Origin: Pectobacterium sp013449375
GTDB lineage: Bacteria > Pseudomonadota > Gammaproteobacteria > Enterobacterales > Enterobacteriaceae
Length of the DNA: 64,000 nucleotides
Reading direction: 5' to 3' (one strand)
Assembly (NCBI RefSeq): GCF_048593165.1
Contig: NZ_CP184271.1
Positions 46,207 through 53,284 of the stretch are shown piece by piece. The notes beneath the pieces are model-generated. The model did not search any database. It was given only the letters and a program-made list of their open reading frames with translations, and had not been told where the DNA came from. Position numbers and translations under genes: made by a program. Each line of letters opens with the position of its first letter. The first letter of the stretch is position 1.

Positions 46207-46690
46207 AACCACCCGCTTTATACATAGCAATCAGATTTTTTCTCAGCGCATCCCTTTCCTGCTTGTCAGCGGGAAGCGGAGTATCCTCAACGCTAAACCC
46301 TTCAAGACGCATACTGTCCCGATAGTTTTTGAGTTTCACCTGGTTGTAGTAATCACGCTTTTCTTCCAACGTCACCATGCGCGAGGATCGCGTTTTGTTT
46401 GGCAATGCTTTTGTGGTGATTTTACGATGCTGTTTGAATATCAACAGATCGGTATTTTTCAGTTTCTCGATTAGCCGTTCCCCGTCGCCAAACACGCCCC
46501 ATGACGCGATAGACAAGGCTTGCCGCTTGCCATTTTTTACTCGTGTAATGCTGATATCCATCGTTGACTGGAGCGTGTTTAACACGTCCTGTACTTTTCT
46601 TTCAGAGATACCTGTAGCGGTGACGATAGATTGCGTATTAGGAGAATCCTCTTGTACCAGAGCGGCGAGTACCGCCATTTCATAGCGCAT
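46199..46690 (-). CDS. HTH-YhfG antitoxin of Fic, copy 2
   Basis: 163 residues, the same architecture as the gene at 41886. The SMRLEG inhibitory motif is intact. Most substitutions fall in residues 40-105 between the HTH and the inhibitor helix. Confidence 0.82.
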   Translation of the reverse strand: MRYEMAVLAALVQEDSPNTQSIVTATGISERKVQDVLNTLQSTMDISITRVKNGKRQALSIASWGVFGDGERLIEKLKNTDLLIFKQHRKITTKALPNKTRSSRMVTLEEKRDYYNQVKLKNYRDSMRLEGFSVEDTPLPADKQERDALRKNLIAMYKAGGYV

Positions 46691-47006
46691 GTGCTTTCAC
46701 CTTTAATCCGCATATATATGCGATAAAGAGTACCACAATTACGACCTAGGCGTATCTTACCTACATGGCGGATGAGTGACTCGTCACCTGTTCACTTACT
46801 GTTAATCGCTTAACTCGCTAAAAATAAAGATAAAATATGAAAGGTGAAGAGGGTGAACAGTTTTTCGAAAAATCATTTTATTGGGGGGTATTGTGTATAT
46901 TACACAGCGAAGTTTTGCGTTTGTTTTTTGGGCTCAAATACCGATGTGTATAAATGAAATTTGCACAACAAAAAATAACCAATAAAAACAATGTTGTGAT
47001 GTATCT

Positions 47007-47028
47007 GGTTCGACTCCTATTATCACCA
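47007..47028 (+). repeat. att-like repeat 4 (rightmost)
   Basis: GGTTCGACTCCTATTATC then ACCA; two bases (CG before CACCA relative to 42707) are missing. It lies 9 bp from the first CRISPR repeat. Confidence 0.8.
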
Positions 47029-47037
47029 GACGGTCAG

Positions 47038-47423
47038 ATCTTAATCCCTTCAGTCAGGGAGCGTCCGTAAGGACGTAACAACGCCTGCTGTTACAACTGC
47101 TGCTACAGTCTTAATCCCTTCAGTCAGGGAACGTCCATAAGGACGACACTCGCGAAAGAAGTAGAAGCCGCTTACGAGTCTTAATCCCTTCAGTCAGGGA
47201 ACGTCCATAAGGACTAATTTGGATTTCCCTGATTACTCGGCAGTTCTGTCTTAATCCCTTCAGTCAGGGAACGTCCATAAGGACGCTACGGATTGGAAAA
47301 ATTTTTTCCATCTTCGGTCTTAATCCCTTCAGTCAGGGAACGTCCATAAGGACCTGGCGTCGTATTTCGCATTCAGCACGAACATGGTCTTAATCCCTTC
47401 AGTCAGGGAACGTCCATAAGGAC
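47038..47423 (-). CRISPR. CRISPR array 1: six 37-bp repeats, five spacers
   Basis: Repeats start at 47038, 47108, 47178, 47248, 47317 and 47387. On the plus strand they begin GTCTTAATCCCTTC and end CGTCCATAAGGAC. Spacers are 33, 33, 33, 32 and 33 bp. The first repeat has three changes (ATC start, GCGTCCG), typical of the old trailer end. The minus-strand repeat ends GGGATTAAGAC, giving an ATTAAGAC 5' tag on crRNA close to the usual AUUGAAAC. The leader is therefore on the right and the array is read leftward. Confidence 0.97.
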
Positions 47424-47590
47424 AATGAAAATTTATAACCCATTGTTTTTGTTTGATCAAGCCAGGCGATATTTCTCTGTTTTTCCCATCGCAAAAAACA
47501 CGTTTTTAAGCAAAATTAATACCAAGACAAACGTCGGTGCACCAACGGATTGATACCATGTGAGTTGTTATTGGCATGATTTTATTATTG
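47424..47590 (-). promoter_or_regulatory. CRISPR leader of array 1
   Basis: AT-rich sequence starting AATGAAAATTTATAACCCAT, containing TTTGATCAAGCCAG and AAACACGTTTTTAAGCAAAA. Nearly the same sequence flanks the second array at 55969-56135, which is the evidence that it is the leader. The rest of the gap to 47758 should carry the promoter of the nuclease gene. Confidence 0.7.
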
Positions 47591-47758
47591 CTGGTTTTTT
47601 GTGCTGAAAATGAACCTATTGAGGCGTCGCGGATATGACAGACAAAAGAAGCAAAATCTGTGCCTGAACAGATGGCGGATAGCGCAGGAAAGTTTATGGA
47701 TAAGCGATATACTTTCCCTCCAGGTGGAGATTAAGAAAAGTGAAATCAGGAAAGGAAT

Positions 47759-48511
47759 ATGACGAATCAGGCAAAAGAATTATCTAAAATGAATGGCAGA
47801 GAGTTTTTAAAAAAATCTTTTAATCTTCAACAGCAACTACTGGCCTCTCAATTAAATTTATCCCGAACGATTACGCATAATGGAACGATGGGCGAGGTAA
47901 ATGAGAGTTATTTTTTGAGTATTATCCGCCAGTATTTGCCTGAGCGTTACTCGGTTGACCGCGGTATTGTGTTGGATTCAAAAGGCCAGACCAGCGACCA
48001 AATAGACGCAGTGATTTTTGATCGGCATTACACGCCAACATTATTAGACCAACAAGGGCACCGATTTATTCCGGCAGAGGCGGTGTATGCGGTATTGGAG
48101 GTTAAACCAACCATTAATAAAACCTACCTTGACTATGCAGCCGATAAAGCAGCATCGGTCCGAAAATTAAAGCGAACCAGTACGAAAATAAAAAATATTT
48201 ACGGTACGGCCAAACCGAACGAACATTTCCCGATCGTAGCAGGTATTGTGGCGATTGATGTTGAGTGGCAAGACGGGCTAGGAAAGGCATTTTCTGAAAA
48301 TTTGCAGGCGATTTCCAGCGATGAAAACCGAAAATTGGATTGTGGCCTGGCAGTGTCGGGTGAATGCTTTGATAGTTATGATGACGCAATAACAATCAAA
48401 AGCGGTGAGAATGCATTAATCTTTTTTCTGTTCCGTTTGCTCGATAAATTGCAGTCATTAGGTACAGTGCCCGCCATTGACTGGCGGGTGTATATAGAGA
48501 GTCTGGAATAA
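47759..48511 (+). CDS. DUF6602-like PD-(D/E)XK nuclease, possible CRISPR ancillary protein
   Basis: 250 residues. The core reads GEVNESYFLSIIRQYLPERYSVDRGIVLDSKG, then SDQIDAVIFDRHYTPTLL and EAVYAVLEVKPTI. D83, E114 and K116 with the upstream E46 fit a PD-(D/E)XK active site, and the layout matches DUF6602 as I know it. It lies between array 1 and the cas operon on the opposite strand from cas6 and converges with it. No CARF or SAVED domain is apparent, so a link to type III signalling is inference; an independent defence nuclease is the alternative. Confidence 0.7.
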   Translation: MTNQAKELSKMNGREFLKKSFNLQQQLLASQLNLSRTITHNGTMGEVNESYFLSIIRQYLPERYSVDRGIVLDSKGQTSDQIDAVIFDRHYTPTLLDQQGHRFIPAEAVYAVLEVKPTINKTYLDYAADKAASVRKLKRTSTKIKNIYGTAKPNEHFPIVAGIVAIDVEWQDGLGKAFSENLQAISSDENRKLDCGLAVSGECFDSYDDAITIKSGENALIFFLFRLLDKLQSLGTVPAIDWRVYIESLE

Positions 48512-48562
48512 CGCAGTAAACCCTTCCACGCCGCCCGCAGGCGGCGTTTTTTCTTCCTGACG

Positions 48563-49486
48563 TTAATGGGGAATCGCCTCTAACTGGTAGCGCCCCAGCC
48601 CGAAACTGCTGTTTTTGCCGATGTGCAACCACTGGCCGAGCCACAGCCATGGCCACAGTGGCGTCAGTTCACCGTGGAGCGTGACGTCGCCGATCAATCC
48701 GCCGAGATTCATCTCCTGTTGTTGGCGGCTGGAGTACCGTTGCCAGTTCATCCAGCGTAGTTGGCCCGCTTGCAGCGAGACAGGTTGCGTAGTCAGTGGC
48801 GGCGGCGGGGCAATGCCCAACGAGGTGGCGAGCGTGCCTAAGCGTCGCTCCAGCGCGGCCAGCAGGTCGTGCGCCTGAAGTTCACGCACTTGTACCAATT
48901 TCCCCTGGCGCAATAGTCGGGTCGGGGTGGTGAAGTGCAGACGCAGCGCCTCCGCCGCTGGGGGAGGGGGCGGCGTTTGCGTGGTGGCGTGTGGCAAAAT
49001 AAATGGCTGATCGTGACGCCAAATAGTCAGCCAGCGCGCTTCACTATCGGGTTGCTCAACCTGTACCTGGCACAATTGCGCTGGCACGCGCTGCCCACCA
49101 AACCCCTGAACGGCCGCCTGCATCCAGGCCAGAATAATCAGGCTCAGGTGCGGCAACGCTGGGCCGTGCAGCACCACATCTACCGGCCACATTTCCCCTA
49201 CGGCAAGCGCCCCCTGAACGGCGGGTGGCTCCAGCACATAAGGCGGAGCCGGCTGCGGTTGGTTAGGGGACGTTTGCAGCAGGCGCGGTTCAAACAGCAG
49301 TGGGTATTGGCAACCGGCTAGCAATGGGCAGCCGTCACACTGTTTCTGACGGCTGATGCAACAGATGCGCCGTAGCGCATGGCCGAACGCGCCGCGCAGC
49401 AGGGAGCCGCTAAACAGCGGCAGCACCAGCGGTTCCCTGCTTTGAAAATAGAGGCGGTAACGCGCCAAATGGCAAGCCCATGTCAT
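48563..49486 (-). CDS. cas6: Cas6 crRNA-processing endoribonuclease
   Basis: 307 residues. The N-terminus SREPLVLPLFSGSLLRGAFGHALRRICC with cysteines at CDGCPLLAGCQYPLLFEP is that of the large Cas6/RAMP group. The C-terminal glycine-rich loop is LHIGKNSSFGLGRYQLEAIP. It cuts the repeat transcript to give crRNAs with an 8-nt tag. It overlaps csm5 by ATGA and is the last gene of the leftward cas operon. Confidence 0.88.
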   Translation of the reverse strand: MTWACHLARYRLYFQSREPLVLPLFSGSLLRGAFGHALRRICCISRQKQCDGCPLLAGCQYPLLFEPRLLQTSPNQPQPAPPYVLEPPAVQGALAVGEMWPVDVVLHGPALPHLSLIILAWMQAAVQGFGGQRVPAQLCQVQVEQPDSEARWLTIWRHDQPFILPHATTQTPPPPPAAEALRLHFTTPTRLLRQGKLVQVRELQAHDLLAALERRLGTLATSLGIAPPPPLTTQPVSLQAGQLRWMNWQRYSSRQQQEMNLGGLIGDVTLHGELTPLWPWLWLGQWLHIGKNSSFGLGRYQLEAIPH

Positions 49487-51171
49487 AACAGCTTATTCCT
49501 CATGGCCGTGAGCTTTTTGTCTTTGCCGGGTTTGATGTCCCAATAGCTGAGGATGGCGTCAAACAGCGTACACAGATCGGCTTTTTCTTCTGCCGAACCT
49601 TCAGTGGCAACGCAATCCACACAGGTGGCTAACTGACCGCGCAGCGGGCCGTTGGGGGCTTTACGCTGAAATTTTTGCTCACTCTCCAGTTGTTCAGCCA
49701 GCGACATGATGGACTGGCGCGCGTTGCTCTGGCGGGCTTTGTCTGCCAGCCGCTGTGCTTCCTCTTCACGGGCTTGAGCCAACTGCTGGCGTTGCTGGTG
49801 GTGGGCGTGCTGCTGTTGCTGATGGTCTGCCAGCCACTGTTGCTGCCGCTGGCACCAGTCATGATGGGAGGCGATAAACTCAGCCACCTCCGGCTGGTCA
49901 GAACGGTGCAGCAGCACCCAACCAAAGGGCAGCGCCTGCGTCAGCGCATCCGCCTGCGGCAGCGCCAGTGTGCAGGTAGTGACTTCCGGATGGTAGCTGG
50001 GGCGCGTGCCTTGTTTCCCCAGCCGAGCGATATGCCGCCAGCCCGCCACGGTTTTGCTGATGGCCCCGCCGTATTTGCCGACCCGCAGCAAGAGCGCCTC
50101 GCCGCGCTGTAGCGGGCCGTCTAACTGGCGCAGTAATTGCTGCATCTGCGCCACCCAATTCTGGCCGGGGGCGTACACATCATCCGTGCCGATGTGGTCT
50201 TCGGCCAGCCAGTCCAGCTCGTGATGGCATTGCGGCAGGGTTATCCGGTTCACCTGTTGCGCCAGTTGCGACACCTTGCCAAGCAACTGCTTCAGATCCG
50301 CGTTTTTTATTGAGAGCGAAGCGGGCGGCGTTTTCACGGTTATCTGGCAGCGCAACGGGCTTTGCCGGGGTTTAAGGCATTCAACCGGCGACAGTTCCAT
50401 ATTGTCCGCCTTGTTATTCTGCTTCTCCGTGTGCTTGAGCGGCTGACGGCGTACCAGCCAGTAATCCAGCATGGGCGGGTGCTCTGCCGGGCTTACGGCA
50501 TCCCCCACCTGTAACCAGTGGAAAGGGTCATGCTCAATGCGGTATCGCTGTTTGGGGGGGGCGTCGCGGCGGGTATCAAAGCCCAGTAGCTGGCGTTCCG
50601 CATCCTGCGCCACCGTGCTTTTTAGCTTTTCTGTTTCCAATCGTTTGGCTTGCAGTGGCTGGCCTTGATTGAGCGCGCTGATCAGTGCGGTGCGGATCGC
50701 CCCTTTGAGCGTCGAGCCGGGAATATAAGGCGCGCCCAGTGCGGCTCCGACGTGGCGCATCAGCGCGAGCTGGTTGATCACCTGTTTTTGGGTTTTGGGA
50801 TCGGCCTGCATCACCTGCCCGAGCCGTGACTGGTAATAACGGCTGATGCCGGGTAACAGCGGGCGCATCCGGCGAGCGGCGTATTTCAGCTTGCCCGCTT
50901 CCCGTGCCAGAAAGCGCTGCACGGTCAGCGGCAGAGCAGAGTCATTGCTCTCCAGAATCATGAGCAACTCGCTGCGCTGTGTCGCCGTGAGCGCGGGACT
51001 CAGGCCGCCTTGCCCCAGTTCATACAGCGCATTGTCGGCTATCAGGTATTCACCGGGGTTCAGGCTGTCGCCGGTGGCGACATGCACTGGCGACAGGCAG
51101 GTGAGCGCGAAGCATTGCATGTTGTCGCTGTCACAGGCGGTATGGTGGCGTGGCGTTTGGTCGCGGGTCAT
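49483..51171 (-). CDS. csm5: Csm5, type III-A RAMP protein with C-terminal extension
   Basis: 562 residues, well above the usual ~350-420. The RAMP core has CFALTCLSPVHVATGDSLNPGEYLI, PYIPGSTLKGAIRTALISAL and RVGKYGGAISKTVAGW. After residue ~430 there is a Gln/His-rich coiled segment (DHQQQQHAHHQQRQQLAQ) and then ~85 residues with two cysteines (ATCVDCVATEGSAEEKADLC). Csm5 caps the 3' end of crRNA and helps mature it. The extension is unexplained. Confidence 0.85.
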   Translation of the reverse strand: MTRDQTPRHHTACDSDNMQCFALTCLSPVHVATGDSLNPGEYLIADNALYELGQGGLSPALTATQRSELLMILESNDSALPLTVQRFLAREAGKLKYAARRMRPLLPGISRYYQSRLGQVMQADPKTQKQVINQLALMRHVGAALGAPYIPGSTLKGAIRTALISALNQGQPLQAKRLETEKLKSTVAQDAERQLLGFDTRRDAPPKQRYRIEHDPFHWLQVGDAVSPAEHPPMLDYWLVRRQPLKHTEKQNNKADNMELSPVECLKPRQSPLRCQITVKTPPASLSIKNADLKQLLGKVSQLAQQVNRITLPQCHHELDWLAEDHIGTDDVYAPGQNWVAQMQQLLRQLDGPLQRGEALLLRVGKYGGAISKTVAGWRHIARLGKQGTRPSYHPEVTTCTLALPQADALTQALPFGWVLLHRSDQPEVAEFIASHHDWCQRQQQWLADHQQQQHAHHQQRQQLAQAREEEAQRLADKARQSNARQSIMSLAEQLESEQKFQRKAPNGPLRGQLATCVDCVATEGSAEEKADLCTLFDAILSYWDIKPGKDKKLTAMRNKLL

Positions 51172-52148
51172 TGTGGCTGTGCCTTATGGTGAAAACGCAC
51201 GGGGATCGTCGGCGCATAGCCCTGATGCACCGTTTGTGGCAGGGCGGAGGAAAGACGACCATTGCCGCCTAACCCCTGGCCGACAAACGGGCAGTTATCC
51301 GGGGTGACGGGGGCCAGCACGGCGGCGCTGTCTGCCAGCAGCAGCGGGTTTTTAAACGGATGACCCTGCACCACCAGTGCGGCACCGTGGCGGCCAAAGC
51401 GCACCAGCGGCGAGAAGAAACTCTCGGCATTGTGCCAGTGGCCTTGCTGCGGCGCACAGGGGGCGAGCGTCAGGCGCAGCGGGTTGCCGTCAGGCGTGGG
51501 CAGCTCCGGCATCGGCTGTGGCGTGAGGTGAAAACGCCCTTTGCCGATGCTGGCATCTTTTCCATAGCCCAGCAGGCCGATGGTACGCAGCGCGTCGGTC
51601 AGTTGTGCGGCGCTCAGGCGCTCATCATGCAGCAGGTAGAGATCCCAGGCGGTGTCCACACCAAACCAGTGCTGTTCACTGCCAAACGGGGCGAAAGCGT
51701 CGTCGCCGGTGGTGAGCGTCTGGCGGTTGATGCTGTTGTGCATCTGCACGTCGCTGAGGTGTCGATGGTGCTCGGGCGCGGCGGTTAAATGCGCGCTCCA
51801 CTCGGCCAGCGGCCGGTAAACCGCCTCAAGCGGCAGCCAACATTGTTGTTTACGTTGTTTGCGGGCGCGGGCATCGGCGGCGGCAAAGCCCAGCCGGTGT
51901 TCGGGCAGGTGCGGGCGCGGCAGGTGGTCGGCCAGCATCGGGTCGCTAATCACCGCGAACGGGCGCTGATCGTGGTAGCCTGCCAGCAGCGCATTCAGGC
52001 CCGCCTCACCGAGGGATTCGCGCAAATACCAGCATAACTGGCCAAACAGCGTGTCGCCGCGCAGCGCGGTGGCAAAGGCACTGTCGGGGAACAGCCGTAG
52101 GCGCAGCCAGTGCCATGCGGCGGCGGGGGCAACGGGGGAGGACATCAT
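51168..52148 (-). CDS. csm4: Csm4, type III-A RAMP protein
   Basis: 326 residues. The RAMP start WHWLRLRLFPDSAFATALRG and DTLFGQLCWYLRESLG fit Csm4, which holds the crRNA 5' tag next to Cas10. Glycine-rich C-terminal strands include LLGYGKDASIGKGRFHL. ATGA overlaps on both sides. Confidence 0.88.
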   Translation of the reverse strand: MMSSPVAPAAAWHWLRLRLFPDSAFATALRGDTLFGQLCWYLRESLGEAGLNALLAGYHDQRPFAVISDPMLADHLPRPHLPEHRLGFAAADARARKQRKQQCWLPLEAVYRPLAEWSAHLTAAPEHHRHLSDVQMHNSINRQTLTTGDDAFAPFGSEQHWFGVDTAWDLYLLHDERLSAAQLTDALRTIGLLGYGKDASIGKGRFHLTPQPMPELPTPDGNPLRLTLAPCAPQQGHWHNAESFFSPLVRFGRHGAALVVQGHPFKNPLLLADSAAVLAPVTPDNCPFVGQGLGGNGRLSSALPQTVHQGYAPTIPVRFHHKAQPQ

Positions 52149-52891
52149 CCGGCTCCCTGCGTGGTGTGTTTAAACGGCTGTAACTGCTCAAAGCGCGGCT
52201 GGAGGTCTTCTCCGTCGAGGGTCAGCGTTTCAAAACGTACTTTTCCATACCCACGGGAAATGCTGCCGCCCAGCCCGTCCAGCTCCAGCATTTTCAGGCC
52301 CGCCAGCAGGGTGTCGAGCAGGTCGGGGCTGTCGCTATCGAGCTGGCGCACGGTGAGACGAAAGGCAAAGCGGCTGCCAGCAGGCACGCGCTCGATAAAA
52401 CGCGGGTGCAGTGCCACCCCGCTGATGCGGTCAATACAGTTTTCCGCTTTCTCTTCGGTCTGGACGTGCCCGCCTTGTTGTTCCAGCCAGTGTTGGTCAA
52501 ATTCGCAGTCCCAGAAGGCCAGACGGGTTGGGCCGATATCGCTGGCCTGTGTGGCATCAAGTTTGTCACCGCCGCTAACGCCAAACAGTTGCAGGATTTT
52601 CAGTGCTTGTAGTGCCTGTGCCTGTTTTTTATCGTCGATCAGTTTCTGGTAAACCTGATGACTGAGCACCTTGCCTTGGGTTTCGCCCACCACACCAGCG
52701 CGCCATTCGAGCAGGCTGCGCAGTTTGCCTTTCAGGCTGGAACCGGGAATGTAAGGCTGCTGGGTCAACGGATGGCGCACCACTGCGCTGTCAATGCCGC
52801 CAATTTGCAACGCGGTGTCGCCACCGCCAATGTGTAACCCGGTTTCACACACAAGGGTGGCGCGTAACGTCTGGATATTGTTCAGTTGCAT
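52145..52891 (-). CDS. csm3: Csm3, type III-A backbone RAMP and target-RNA nuclease
   Basis: 248 residues. TGLHIGGGDTALQIGGIDSA then VVRHPLTQQPYIPGSSLKGKLRSLLEWRAG is the Csm3 signature. D34 in IGGID corresponds to the catalytic aspartate that cuts target RNA every six bases, so target cleavage should be intact. GLGGSISRGYGKVRFETLTL is the second glycine-rich loop. Confidence 0.93.
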   Translation of the reverse strand: MQLNNIQTLRATLVCETGLHIGGGDTALQIGGIDSAVVRHPLTQQPYIPGSSLKGKLRSLLEWRAGVVGETQGKVLSHQVYQKLIDDKKQAQALQALKILQLFGVSGGDKLDATQASDIGPTRLAFWDCEFDQHWLEQQGGHVQTEEKAENCIDRISGVALHPRFIERVPAGSRFAFRLTVRQLDSDSPDLLDTLLAGLKMLELDGLGGSISRGYGKVRFETLTLDGEDLQPRFEQLQPFKHTTQGAG

Positions 52892-52903
52892 GAGATGTCC
52901 TTG

Positions 52904-53284
52904 TCAGTCGCGGCGCATGGCGCGTAAAAAACCGAGGGTAGCTTCAAAAAACAGCCGACCGTTTTTCAGGTGCCGGCAGGTGTTGATACTGCGAATCAGG
53001 TTTTGCATGGTGTCGCAAAACGTGTCAGAGATAAGTTCTCGTCCTTTGGCATACGCCAGATGGGCGCTGATCATGCGGATCTCGGGTAGGTAGAGAGCCA
53101 GTTTTTCCTCATCGCCATTGATGCGCTGTTCCAGTTGCTGTAACTGGTCGTAAAAGCGGCGCAACTGGGTGGGTTTGTCCTTCTTACCGTGTTGGGCCAA
53201 CTGTTCGGAAAATTGTTGGGCGTCGGTATCAAAAAATGTCGCCTCCGGCTTGTCCAGTTGGCGTTTAAAATCTGGCATCGTCAT
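52904..53284 (-). CDS. csm2: Csm2, type III-A small subunit
   Basis: 126 residues, helical: LRRFYDQLQQLEQRI, then EIRMISAHLAYAKGRELIS and FFEATLGFLRAMRRD. This is the Csm2 pattern of the filament that lines the target RNA. Its start overlaps the cas10 stop by ATGA. Confidence 0.9.
   Translation of the reverse strand: MTMPDFKRQLDKPEATFFDTDAQQFSEQLAQHGKKDKPTQLRRFYDQLQQLEQRINGDEEKLALYLPEIRMISAHLAYAKGRELISDTFCDTMQNLIRSINTCRHLKNGRLFFEATLGFLRAMRRD

Larger units (their letters stand above)
41210..47028. repeat. Duplicated ~1.5-kb right end: Fic module plus att (41210-42730 and 45525-47028)
   Basis: Both segments run in the same order: GTGAA-type iterons, fic, antitoxin, promoter with GCATATATATGCG, iteron cluster, TGTGTATAAATGAAATTT and the att copy. 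Identity is high throughout, including non-coding parts. Confidence 0.85.

Noticed and set aside
48563..49486. Reading the last cas gene as a Cmr-type RAMP
   Set aside because: Subunit order and Csm2/Csm3 features make the locus III-A, and the C-terminal loop fits Cas6.
49675..50112. Open frames antisense to csm5
   Set aside because: Shadow frames of a GC-rich gene; no ribosome site or family features.
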